From: Verrucomicrobiota bacterium
Lineage (GTDB): Bacteria; Verrucomicrobiota; Verrucomicrobiia; Opitutales; Opitutaceae
Direction: 5' to 3'
DNA: 51,391 nt
NCBI GenBank assembly: GCA_018239675.1
Contig: JAFEGX010000117.1
Coordinates: 1 to 51,391, forward strand
The position numbers and the translations under genes were made by a program. The notes beneath the pieces were generated by a model. That model worked only from the letters and a program-made list of their open reading frames with translations, did not search any database and was not told the DNA's origin. Positions within the stretch are counted from its first letter, which is position 1; each line of letters starts with the position of its first letter. Below, piece after piece: positions 1 through 9,044 of the stretch.

Positions 1-109
1 AATCTAAGTGAATTATAGCAATGTTGAAAGGATCGCCGAAGCCGAAAAGCCACAATGGTGATGTGATTATTTGAAAGGACGTGTTTCGCGTAGGGCAAAC
101 GGCGGCAAT

Positions 110-186
110 TGGTCGGGGCGGCGAGATTCGAACTCGCGACCTCCTGGTCCCAAACCAGGCGCTCTACCAGGCTAAGCTACACCCCG
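110..186 (-). tRNA. tRNA-Pro (anticodon TGG)
   Basis: Read on the minus strand the segment folds as a full cloverleaf. The 7-bp acceptor stem is CGGGGTG/CGCCCCG. The anticodon stem CCTGG/CCAGG closes a TTTGGGA loop, which gives anticodon TGG (proline, CCA codons). The T arm carries GTTCGAATC, and a CCA end is encoded at 110-112. It stands alone upstream of the LysM gene and is transcribed away from it. Confidence 0.97.
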
Positions 187-341
187 GCGACCTTGCGCGC
201 CGATAGGGACGCCGGATGCCGCAGTGTGTCAATGCTATCCCGGGCTGGGACTTATCCACAAAGGTAGGTCGCGGAATGTTAATAATCTCTGCTTGCGTCG
301 CCCCTGCATTCCGCTAGTCCTACGCTTCTAACCTTTCACCT

Positions 342-857
342 ATGGATACCATTTCTCGCGAAAATAACAGCATGCTCCCGGTCGCTGGCGTGATCGTTGG
401 CGTGCTCGCCCTGATCGTGGGCGGTTACGGCGCCATCAAGGCGTCGAGCCTCCAGAAAACGGTCGCGGCCCATCAGGAGAAGGTGGACAAGATCGACGGC
501 ATCGAGTCTCAGCTGGGCTCCGTGTCGGCTTCCTCGGACAAGGCTACGAAGGACATCAGCTCCCTTTCCCGTACGACCCAGGACGCGTTCAATACCGTCG
601 CCGCGGATCTCGCCAACATTCATGCCTCAATCGTCAAGCTCGAGGAGGCCCAGAAGAAGCCCGCCGCGGTGAAAGGTGCGCGGGGTGAGGTCGTGGCCGG
701 CCCCGGCGAGTATGTGGTCAAGGCGGGCGACACGTTCGCGAAGATCGGCCGCGCCCATGGCGGCTTCACCGGCTCCGAGGTCGCCGCGGTCAATCCCGGC
801 ATCGACCCGAGCAAGCTGAAGGTCGGCCAGAAGATCAAGCTGCCGCAGAAGAAGTAA
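342..857 (+). CDS. Membrane-anchored coiled-coil protein with C-terminal LysM domain
   Basis: 171 aa. One transmembrane segment lies at about residues 12-32 (rich in V, A, L, G), followed by a charged and serine-rich stretch of about 70 residues with heptad character, probably coiled coil. The C-terminus (about 122-168) is a LysM domain: it opens with GEYVVKAGDTFAKIGR and ends VGQKIKLP, the classic YxVkxGDTlxxIa...LkvGQkl pattern. LysM domains bind peptidoglycan N-acetylglucosamine, so the likely role is tethering the inner membrane to the cell wall or an envelope scaffold. The exact function is unknown. A strong terminator follows directly. Confidence 0.85.
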   Translation: MDTISRENNSMLPVAGVIVGVLALIVGGYGAIKASSLQKTVAAHQEKVDKIDGIESQLGSVSASSDKATKDISSLSRTTQDAFNTVAADLANIHASIVKLEEAQKKPAAVKGARGEVVAGPGEYVVKAGDTFAKIGRAHGGFTGSEVAAVNPGIDPSKLKVGQKIKLPQKK

Positions 858-879
858 CCTTTTCGTCACCCGGAAATTT

Positions 880-913
880 GCCTCCTCGCCTCGCGGCTGG
901 GAGGCTTTTTTTT
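880..913 (+). terminator. Rho-independent terminator after the LysM gene
   Basis: The stem GCCTCC (880-885) pairs with GGAGGC (900-905) and is followed by eight T residues (906-913). It ends the LysM transcript, and its position argues against the ATG at 878 as the start of the Nudix gene. Confidence 0.8.
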
Positions 914-919
914 GGCCGC

Positions 920-1492
920 ATGTCGTCCTCCCCCTCCGGTCCCGCCCGCTGGCAGAAGCTCGCCCAGTCCACGCTCGCCCAGACGCGCGTGTTCGAGCTG
1001 AACAGCATCCGTTACCGCCACCCGGTGCGCGCCACCGAGCGCGATTTCGTCGTCGCCCAGCCGCCCGACTGGGTGAATGTCGTCGCCCTCACGCCCGACC
1101 ACCGTATCGTGATGGTCCGCCAGTTCCGCTTCGGCATCGACGCGTTCTCGCTCGAGATTCCAGGCGGCGTGATGGAGGCAGGCGAGGATCCCGTCGCGGC
1201 CGGCCTGCGCGAGCTTCGCGAGGAGACCGGCTTCGCCGGCACGAGCGCGCGGCTCATGGGCAGCGTGCATCCCAATCCCGCCATCCAGAGCAACCGCTGC
1301 CATTTCGTGTTCGTGGAGCAGGCGCAGGCGACCTCGGCCACGGAATGGGACGCGGACGAGGAGATCGAGGTCCTGACCCGGCCCGTCGCCGAGGTGCTGG
1401 AACTCGCCCACGCCGGGGGGATCACGCACGGCCTGGTGCTGGACGCGCTGTTGTTCTTCGAGCGAATCTGGCGGTCCCGGGCAGCCCCCTGA
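920..1492 (+). CDS. Nudix hydrolase, ADP-ribose pyrophosphatase-like
   Basis: 190 aa. A complete Nudix box GX5EX7REUXEEXGU is visible: GGVMEAGED followed by AAGLRELREETGF, at about residues 88-110, with the metal-binding RE..EE residues present. Family members hydrolyse nucleoside diphosphates linked to another moiety. The overall layout (N-terminal beta-rich part with V.V..LT.DH.IVMVRQFR) resembles ADP-ribose/ADP-sugar pyrophosphatases of the NudF type, but substrate cannot be fixed from sequence. An upstream in-frame ATG at 878 lies in the preceding terminator hairpin, so ATG 920 (MSSSPSG...) is chosen. Confidence 0.88.
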   Translation: MSSSPSGPARWQKLAQSTLAQTRVFELNSIRYRHPVRATERDFVVAQPPDWVNVVALTPDHRIVMVRQFRFGIDAFSLEIPGGVMEAGEDPVAAGLRELREETGFAGTSARLMGSVHPNPAIQSNRCHFVFVEQAQATSATEWDADEEIEVLTRPVAEVLELAHAGGITHGLVLDALLFFERIWRSRAAP

Positions 1493-1557
1493 CGTGACCC
1501 GCATTTGACTTAACCCCCGGGGCCGCTTGCTTAGCTCCGCAACCTTCCCTCACCGCC

Positions 1558-2817
1558 ATGCCCGCACCGCTGTTTGCCAATGCCCGCGAGACGCTGGGTC
1601 CCACCTCCGGGGACCAGGTGCCGCCGGCTTTGGAAGGGGAGATCCGCAAGATCTACGCCCGCAGCCCCTTGTACGGGCAGCGCTTCCCGCTGCACCCGAA
1701 CCCGCTGCGGTGGTCGTGTTACCGCGAGATTCCGGCGCTGTCGAAAAAGGAGATCGTCGAGCGTGGCCACCAGGCGTTCTTCGCGGACTACGCCGAGATC
1801 GACCGCGGGCTGCAGACGAAGCGCTACGAGTACGAGAGCACCGGCGGCACCACGCAGTCTCCGATGACGGTGATCATGGAGGAAGGGTGGTGGGACAAGC
1901 AGACGGAGCGGGCTTACCTCGCCTCGCCGATTCTCCGCCAGTTCGTCGGCCGACCGTACCGGAAGTGCGTCCTCGCGCCGGTCGGCTGCTCAAGCAACCT
2001 CTGCCCGTACGAGGATCATCCGTTTCCGCACCGCTATTTCAACGGCACGGTCTATCTCAACCTCTCGAGCGACCCGTTCGCGTTCCCCGAGTCGGAGTGG
2101 GACCGCATCGTGGTCGAGTTGCAGGCAACCAAGCCCGAGGTGATTGAGGGCGAACCGGTCTACCTCTCGCTGCTGGCGCGCGCCGTGCAGAAACGCGGGG
2201 TGAAGGTGCCGAGCGTGCGCGCCGTGATCCTCACCTACGGCAAGGCGAGCGCGCAGCACGGCCGCCGGATTTTCGAAGCGTTTCCCGCGCCGCAGGTCGA
2301 CCTCTACGGTTCGACCGAGGCGGGCTACCTGTTCGTCGGCGAGGCGTTCAAGGACAACCAGCAGGTGATCGACGCCAACGCGTTCATCGAGCTGGTGCCG
2401 TGGCGGGTTGAGCTCCCGGGCGTCTTCCAGATCCATGTGACGACGCGCGACCGCGAGGCGATGCCGCTGCTGCGCTACCACACGGGGGACATCGTGCAGC
2501 AGTTCCCGACGGGCTTCCGGCTGCTGGGCCGCGAGGGCAACCTGTATTTCCGGCCGGACGGTTCGCTTGTGTCGCCCACGGACATCGACGCGGTGCTGCC
2601 GGCGGATTTCGCCTGCTGGCACTACTCGCTCGTGCAGACGGCGGAGCAGCGCTGGGACTTCCACTACGTCGCGAACGACCTGATGCCGCATGCCGAGCTC
2701 GAGTCGGCGCTCGCGGCCATGCTCGGTCTCGGCAATCGCGTGAACGCGTTCCGCCGGCGGGTGCTCGCGCCGGCGCCGAGCGGCAAGTTCGCGCTGCTCA
2801 AGCCGCTCGCAAAGTAA
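1558..2817 (+). CDS. PaaK-like adenylate-forming enzyme (phenylacetate-CoA ligase family)
   Basis: 419 aa, the length of PaaK/CoF-synthetase-type acyl-adenylating enzymes (about 410-440 aa). The phosphate-binding loop is ESTGGTTQSP at about residue 100. The adenine-binding motif is DLYGSTEAGY at about 250, the ribose-binding Asp lies in RYHTGDIV, and the hinge is LGREGN. These enzymes activate an aromatic or other carboxylate with ATP and often pass it to CoA. The C-terminal domain is short and the substrate is unknown. No pathway partners lie nearby; the gene appears monocistronic, with a large palindrome downstream. Confidence 0.8.
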   Translation: MPAPLFANARETLGPTSGDQVPPALEGEIRKIYARSPLYGQRFPLHPNPLRWSCYREIPALSKKEIVERGHQAFFADYAEIDRGLQTKRYEYESTGGTTQSPMTVIMEEGWWDKQTERAYLASPILRQFVGRPYRKCVLAPVGCSSNLCPYEDHPFPHRYFNGTVYLNLSSDPFAFPESEWDRIVVELQATKPEVIEGEPVYLSLLARAVQKRGVKVPSVRAVILTYGKASAQHGRRIFEAFPAPQVDLYGSTEAGYLFVGEAFKDNQQVIDANAFIELVPWRVELPGVFQIHVTTRDREAMPLLRYHTGDIVQQFPTGFRLLGREGNLYFRPDGSLVSPTDIDAVLPADFACWHYSLVQTAEQRWDFHYVANDLMPHAELESALAAMLGLGNRVNAFRRRVLAPAPSGKFALLKPLAK

Positions 2818-2836
2818 CCGGGCGGGGAGTCATTGA

Positions 2837-3138
2837 GGGGACCGCTGATGGGATTTCACCAAGAGTGAAAACCGACACTGGCGGCTGCGGCTGATGGCCT
2901 CGCGGTGAGATGGGGCCCGCTGATCGCAGGCGTCTAGTTCGTTGGATTGGAAGCACTCCTCGTCTTCGGGATGAAAAATGCCGCGGTGCGATCCTTGCCC
3001 CGGCACTGCCTCAGAACCAACTCGGCGAGTTGATCTACTCGCCCGCGATCAGCGGGCCCATCAACATCAGCAAGGGCGATCAGACGCAGCCGCTGAATAC
3101 TGATTTCGTCCTTGGTGAAATCCCATTAGCGGTTCCCC
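2837..3138. repeat. ~300-bp imperfect palindrome upstream of the sdh operon
   Basis: The outer arms 2837-2863 and 3111-3138 are inverted copies with two single-base differences and a 1-nt length difference. Inner blocks match at the same distance from each end: ggcggctgcggctgat (2880-2895) against atcagacgcagccgct (3079-3094), and the gggcccgctgatcg block (2913-2932) against 3041-3060. Each arm is therefore about 100 nt with a central spacer of about 100 nt. It fills most of the gap between the PaaK-like gene and sdhC. No convincing gene lies in it. It could be a decayed MITE or a structured leader. Confidence 0.75.
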
Positions 3139-3319
3139 CAACCAAATCTCCGTCCTACTGGCTCGGATTGTCATCGGGTATTCTTATGGTGACCAGACGG
3201 GTTAGGCTCGCTAATAAGCCGGCGCCGACCGCGTCCGGCCTGCCGATAAACTTTACATCGCGGCGGGCCTCGCCGAGGTTTTCGCGACCCGTCACCCCAC
3301 CAATCTTCGCGATTCCGTA

Positions 3320-4090
3320 ATGAACCTCGTAGGTCGACTGTTTAGCTCCTCCGTTGGGCGGAAGTTCCTCATGGCGGTCACAGGCGTGATCCTCATCGGT
3401 TTCGTCATCGGCCATCTGGTCGGAAACCTGCAGATCTTCCAGCACCCGGACCACATCAACGGCTACGGCGCCTTCCTGCACGGCCTCGGGCCGCTGCTCT
3501 GGGCGGCGCGCCTCTTCCTGCTCGCGACCGCGGGGATCCACATCTGGGCGGCCACGGTGCTGACGCTGGAGAACCGCGCGGCACGCGGCACGGCGTACAG
3601 CGTGGCGCACACGATCCAGGCGACGCTCTCCTCGCGCTTCATGCGCTGGACGGGCGTGGTGGTGCTGGCGTTCCTGCTCTACCACCTCGCGCACTTCACC
3701 CTCGGCACGGCGCAGCCGGCCACGTTCAAGGAGAACCTGCCGCACTACACGATGACGGCCGACTACAAGATCGCGGGCTTCCCGGTGGTGCCCGCCGGCG
3801 CGGAGGTGCTCGACGTGTACAGTATGGTGGTGCGCGGCTTCCAGCACCCGCTGGTGTCGCTCTTCTACGTCATCGCGGTCGGCCTGCTGAGCATTCACCT
3901 GCTCCACGGCTTCGACAGCATGTTCCAGACGCTCGGCTGGCGCTCGGCGAAATGGGCCAACGGCCTGCGCCGGGTCGCGATCGCATTCTGTCTCGTCTAC
4001 TTCCTCGCCAACGCCGCCATCCCCGGCGCGATCCTGCTCGGCAAGGTCCGCGTGCCTGCCGCGGCGGTCCAGGAAGCCTCCACCCGCTAA
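3320..4090 (+). CDS. sdhC: Succinate dehydrogenase cytochrome b subunit (b558 type)
   Basis: 256 aa, about five transmembrane helices. This is the single large di-heme cytochrome b subunit of the Bacteroidetes/Bacillus-type complex II, which usually reduces menaquinone. Candidate heme-ligand histidines sit in successive helices: H32 (VIGHLVGN), H74 (AGIHIWA), H122/H125 (YHLAHF) and H193/H196 (IHLLHG). It is the first gene of an sdhC-A-B cluster, 12 nt before sdhA. No sdhD is present, as expected for this type. There is no Shine-Dalgarno sequence before ATG. Confidence 0.95.
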   Translation: MNLVGRLFSSSVGRKFLMAVTGVILIGFVIGHLVGNLQIFQHPDHINGYGAFLHGLGPLLWAARLFLLATAGIHIWAATVLTLENRAARGTAYSVAHTIQATLSSRFMRWTGVVVLAFLLYHLAHFTLGTAQPATFKENLPHYTMTADYKIAGFPVVPAGAEVLDVYSMVVRGFQHPLVSLFYVIAVGLLSIHLLHGFDSMFQTLGWRSAKWANGLRRVAIAFCLVYFLANAAIPGAILLGKVRVPAAAVQEASTR

Positions 4091-4102
4091 GGCATTTCCG
4101 TC

Positions 4103-6025
<1,923 letters not shown>

Positions 6026-6026
6026 G

Positions 6027-6528
6027 CCCATGGTCGAGATGGCGAGGAGTCGAGCAGTCGAGCATTCGGCGAAGCCGCGGTTTCGCTTTGAGAAGCTTAC
6101 AGTCTGGCAATCAGGCCGGCGGCTCTCCTCGGAGGTTTATTCGAAGACCCAGGATTTCCCGAATGACGAACGGTTCGGCCTGACCGGTCAGCTTCGCCGG
6201 GCCGCGGTTTCCGTGGCGGCGAATATCGCGGAAGGCAGTGGGCGGAACTCAGACGCCGATTTTGCTCACTTTCTGGAGATGGCCTACGGCTCTGCCATGG
6301 AGGTGGCGGCCTTGCTTTATGTCGCCAGTGACACGGTCAGGCTCGACTCGTCGGTGCGTGACAACCTGCTCGACATGACGGCCGAGGTCACCGCCCAACT
6401 CACGGCGTTGAACCGTTCACTCAAGGTCGCGCACACCAAGACGCCGTTCTCGCGCACGTCAGTGCATTAGTCGCCGGCCAAAATCGACTCCTCGACCCTC
6501 GTCATTCTCGACTCACATATCCCATGGT
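6027..6528 (+). mobile_element. IVS-like insertion between sdhA and sdhB with terminal inverted repeats
   Basis: The four-helix-bundle gene is bracketed by an imperfect inverted repeat of 29 nt: 6033-6061 (opening gtcgaga, ending agtcga) against 6484-6512. The arms differ by two mismatches and two 1-nt gaps. An 8-bp direct repeat, cccatggt, lies at 6027-6034 and 6521-6528 and looks like a target duplication. The duplicated 8 bp contain the start codon of both the inserted gene and sdhB. The layout resembles 23S rRNA intervening sequences, which carry the same protein family between long inverted repeats, but here it sits in a protein-coding operon. No transposase is present. Confidence 0.7.
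6030..6470 (+). CDS. Four-helix-bundle protein, S23/IVP family (23S rRNA intervening-sequence protein family)
   Basis: 146 aa. Family hallmarks are [14 protein letters not shown] at the start of the domain, then [19 protein letters not shown] and a helix around [14 protein letters not shown]. The family (TIGR02436 type) forms a small four-helix bundle, is commonly encoded in 23S rRNA intervening sequences, and is related to the Avd protein of diversity-generating retroelements. Its biochemical role is unclear. The first ~10 codons run through the left inverted repeat, so either ATG 6030 or ATG 6039 could be used. Base composition looks less GC-rich than sdhA and sdhB, suggesting later acquisition. 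It should be co-transcribed with sdh. Confidence 0.88.
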   Translation: MVEMARSRAVEHSAKPRFRFEKLTVWQSGRRLSSEVYSKTQDFPNDERFGLTGQLRRAAVSVAANIAEGSGRNSDADFAHFLEMAYGSAMEVAALLYVASDTVRLDSSVRDNLLDMTAEVTAQLTALNRSLKVAHTKTPFSRTSVH

Positions 6529-7336
6529 TGCCGATAATTCTTCCAAGTCTCTCAGCGTGACGCTCCGCGTGTGGCGGCAGGCGGGTCCGGCGGCGCCGGG
6601 CCGCTTCGTTGATTACCCGGCCCGCAACCTGAACTCGAACATGTCGTTCCTGGAGATGCTCGACGTCGTGAACGACGAGCTCACCAAGCAGGGCGAGGAA
6701 CCGATCGCGTTCGCGCACGATTGCCGCGAGGGCATCTGCGGCACGTGCTCCTGCACGATCAATGGCAAGCCGCACGGTCCCGGCCACGGCATCGCCACCT
6801 GCCAGACGTACCTGCGCAGCTTCAAGGATGGCGACGTGATCGTGGTCGAGCCGTTTCGGGCCCGCGCCTTTCCGCTGGTCAAGGATCTCGTGGTCGATCG
6901 CTCGGCATTCGACCAGATCATCCAGGCCGGTGGCTTTATCAGCGTGCGCACGGGCGCCGCGCCGGACGCCAATTCGATTCCGGTGCCGAAGCCCGATGCG
7001 GACCTCGCGATGGACGCTGCGGCCTGCATCGGCTGCGGCGCGTGCGTCGCCGCGTGCAAGAACGCCTCCGCGATGCTCTTCGTCGCGGCCAAGGTCTCGC
7101 AGCTCGGGCTGCTCCCGCAGGGCCAGCCGGAGCGCGACCAGCGCGTGCTCGCGATGGTCGGCAAGATGGACGAACTCGGCTTCGGCAACTGCACGAACCA
7201 GTACGAGTGCAGCGCGGCCTGCCCGAAGTCCATCAGCCACGACTTCATCGCGCGGATGAACCGCGACTACCTGAAGGCCAGCCTGCGCAGTGCCCTCAAG
7301 CCGACGTCCAACGCGTCAGGCGGCGGGGCAGGATAA
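6524..7336 (+). CDS. sdhB: Succinate dehydrogenase iron-sulfur subunit
   Basis: 270 aa. The N-terminal ferredoxin-like domain carries the [2Fe-2S] ligands C67, C72, C75 and C93 (CREGICGTC...ATC). The C-terminal domain has [11 protein letters not shown] (C168, C171, C174, C178) plus C223, C229 and C233 for the [4Fe-4S] and [3Fe-4S] clusters. It links SdhA to the heme subunit SdhC. It starts 53 nt after the inserted four-helix-bundle gene, and no Shine-Dalgarno is visible before ATG. In a normal operon it would directly follow sdhA. Confidence 0.97.
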   Translation: MVADNSSKSLSVTLRVWRQAGPAAPGRFVDYPARNLNSNMSFLEMLDVVNDELTKQGEEPIAFAHDCREGICGTCSCTINGKPHGPGHGIATCQTYLRSFKDGDVIVVEPFRARAFPLVKDLVVDRSAFDQIIQAGGFISVRTGAAPDANSIPVPKPDADLAMDAAACIGCGACVAACKNASAMLFVAAKVSQLGLLPQGQPERDQRVLAMVGKMDELGFGNCTNQYECSAACPKSISHDFIARMNRDYLKASLRSALKPTSNASGGGAG

Positions 7337-7704
7337 CCTCCTGCGCGGCGTACCTCATTCGCTGCGTTGCAGCTTCGGAGGTCGGAGGGCGGGGCTCGCA
7401 GCTCGGAGTTCGGCTGGGCGCGATTGGTCTCGCTTGGACTGGGCGGGACACAGAACTCACTGAGGATGTACGGTGCTCACAGCGCCAATCCTGCTTGAAT
7501 CGGTCCGCGTAGTGGACCAGTTGCCTTGCTCGGTGTTCTCGGTGCCTCCGCGCTGTCCTCCGTGACGCGCCGGGAAATCGTGAGGCGTAGGACCGAGTTC
7601 GGCTGGCGCAACCTCCTGGGGCAGGGCGCTTTTTCGCGTCTGTTCATTTTCGTGTAACTTTCCCGACGGTGCCGGGTTTTCAGGTCATCAAACCTTACAA
7701 GACC
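7337..7704. other. Gene-free stretch after sdhB
   Basis: 368 nt with no convincing gene and no clear terminator for sdhB. The middle part (about 7440-7570) contains cacagaactcactgagg and, inverted and diverged, ctcggtgttctcggtg. This is a remnant of a GC-poorer dispersed-repeat type common between genes here. Confidence 0.5.
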
Positions 7705-7923
7705 ATGAAGACTCTCCCCGTCATCGCCACTGCCGCCGCGTTCCTCGTGTTCGCGCTGATTCCCACCCCGGCCGCCGCCGGATCCCTCTTCTTTGCGGTC
7801 AGCCTCCTGACCATCTTTGCCGCGGATTACTCCCGGGTCCGCCGGCCGATCACCCCCCGGGCCCCGGTGCTGCCCTTCCCGGGCGCGTATCGGTCGGCGC
7901 AGAATTGCGAGCTGGCGGCCTGA
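7705..7923 (+). CDS. Small secreted or membrane protein, unknown function
   Basis: 72 aa from ATG 7705. An N-terminal hydrophobic stretch (about residues 5-22, ending PTPAAAG) could be a signal peptide, followed at once by a second hydrophobic segment (SLFFAVSLLTIFA), so it may instead be a two-helix membrane protein. The tail is short and rich in R, P and A. An in-frame start at 7669 adds a poor N-terminus and is not preferred. A strong terminator follows, which supports a real short transcript. Confidence 0.65.
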   Translation: MKTLPVIATAAAFLVFALIPTPAAAGSLFFAVSLLTIFAADYSRVRRPITPRAPVLPFPGAYRSAQNCELAA

Positions 7924-7948
7924 TCACTGTCGGCTCGCAGCTGGAGGG

Positions 7949-7984
7949 CGGTCCCTGCCTCACGGTGGGGACCGTCTTCTTTTT
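7949..7984 (+). terminator. Rho-independent terminator
   Basis: The stem CGGTCCC (7949-7955) pairs with GGGACCG (7968-7974) and is followed by the T-rich tract tcttcttttt. It ends the small gene at 7705. Confidence 0.85.
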
Positions 7985-8001
7985 GGGCCCTTCCGAACCG
8001 C

Positions 8002-8484
8002 TCAGCCGCCGTGAATGCCCTGCAGGCCGCGCAGGTCGATCGTGCCCTCGGTCGTGCCCTTGATCTTCATGTCATCCTCGCCGGCGGTCGTGAACAGCAC
8101 GCTCTCGAGGCGGTAGCGGACGACGGGCTCGTTCTGCAGCGCGATCAGCTGCCTCACCAGCGCGGCGTTCTCGAGAATGAGCGTGACGTCCTGCGTGGTG
8201 GTGCTGAGCGGCGGCAGTCCGATCGGGGTGTTGCTCACCGCCTTGCCGACGTAGCTGCCGTTGAGGTAAAGTTTGTGGGAGGAGCCCGAGAAACCGAACG
8301 CGTTCAGGCTTTCGCTGGTGTAGCGCAGCGTGAGAATGAGCTGGGTTTCGAAAACCGTGGAGTTCGCCGCCTTCAGGTCCGCGACCGAGACATTGATGCC
8401 GTCGGGGCGGGCGGTGGAGCTGCAGCCGGAGAAGAGCGTGGCCAGGCCCAACGCGAGGAAGGCAAGGAAGGGGACAGGTTTCAT
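8002..8484 (-). CDS. LEA type 2 (LEA14/WHy-like) family lipoprotein
   Basis: 160 aa from the ATG at 8484. It has a lipoprotein signal peptide with lipobox LFSGC and mature Cys at about residue 20. The rest is a beta-rich domain with alternating hydrophobic residues and the pattern FETQLILTLRYTSESLNAFGFSG..KLYLNG.YVG, typical of LEA_2/WHy domains, which are immunoglobulin-like. Bacterial members are envelope proteins of uncertain function linked to stress. An upstream in-frame extension to 8682 crosses a hairpin repeat and is rejected. Confidence 0.72.
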   Translation of the reverse strand: MKPVPFLAFLALGLATLFSGCSSTARPDGINVSVADLKAANSTVFETQLILTLRYTSESLNAFGFSGSSHKLYLNGSYVGKAVSNTPIGLPPLSTTTQDVTLILENAALVRQLIALQNEPVVRYRLESVLFTTAGEDDMKIKGTTEGTIDLRGLQGIHGG

Positions 8485-8567
8485 GCGAGCAGGCGCCCAT
8501 GGAAGCCGCTTGATCGGAAACTGCAACCCTGTGGTTGGGCAGGGGGCGTTGAAGTGGGCCATGGTCA

Positions 8568-8627
8568 ACAGCCTCCTCACGTCGGCTGCTACCGGAGTTC
8601 TCGTAGCAGCTGACGTGAGGAGGCTGT
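8568..8627. repeat. 25-bp inverted repeat (strong hairpin)
   Basis: The arms 8568-8592 and 8603-8627 are complementary over 25 nt with one mismatch, around a 10-nt loop. Each arm contains cctcctcacgtc or its complement. It lies just upstream of the LEA-like gene and has no T tract, so it is not an ordinary terminator. The sequence looks like a mobile REP-type palindrome rather than a locus-specific control site. Confidence 0.85.
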
Positions 8628-8709
8628 CCTGATCGCTCGGTCGCCGCCGACCGCGAAAGCCGTCGGGGCCTTCAGCTTTCAACTCTCAATCTTCAACTCC
8701 CCAAGCGCC

Positions 8710-8964
8710 TCAGAACACCGTCAACGCGTGGGCGCTTTCGAGCAGGATCCAGGCGGTGCCGCCGGCCAGGACCACGTACAGGAGCTGGCGGGCGAGCTTG
8801 CGGCCGCGCAGCACCGCGTCGTGCAGGTCGGTGTTGAGGGCCTTCCGGTTGCTTTGTGCCAGGAAGCTCACAAACCGCGGGTTGCGGCACGGACCGCGCC
8901 CGCCGCACTCCAGGCCAAAGCGGATGGCCGGACGGTGGGTGAGGCGGGTCAGCAGGTGGCGCAC
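8710..8964 (-). CDS. Small putative membrane protein
   Basis: 84 aa from a GTG at 8964. The N-terminal half is basic (RHLLTRLTHRPAIRF...) and the C-terminus ends in one hydrophobic helix (LLYVVLAGGTAWILLESAHALTVF region). No family is recognised. It is divergent from lysA, 80 nt away. The start codon is uncertain and the case rests mainly on the clean C-terminal helix, so it is a tentative gene. Confidence 0.45.
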   Translation of the reverse strand: MRHLLTRLTHRPAIRFGLECGGRGPCRNPRFVSFLAQSNRKALNTDLHDAVLRGRKLARQLLYVVLAGGTAWILLESAHALTVF

Positions 8965-9044
8965 AACGGGGATTTCGGAATTTCGGGTGGTCTTTTCAAC
9001 GGGAAACTCGCCAATTGCGGCATTTCAGGGTTTTTTGACTCGGC

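Noticed and set aside
878-919. Earlier start for the Nudix hydrolase at ATG 878
   Set aside because: Lies within the terminator hairpin of the preceding gene; the added residues do not fit the family.
2910-3320. 136-codon open frame upstream of sdhC
   Set aside because: Runs through the palindrome; no family, no convincing start, and composition changes along the frame.
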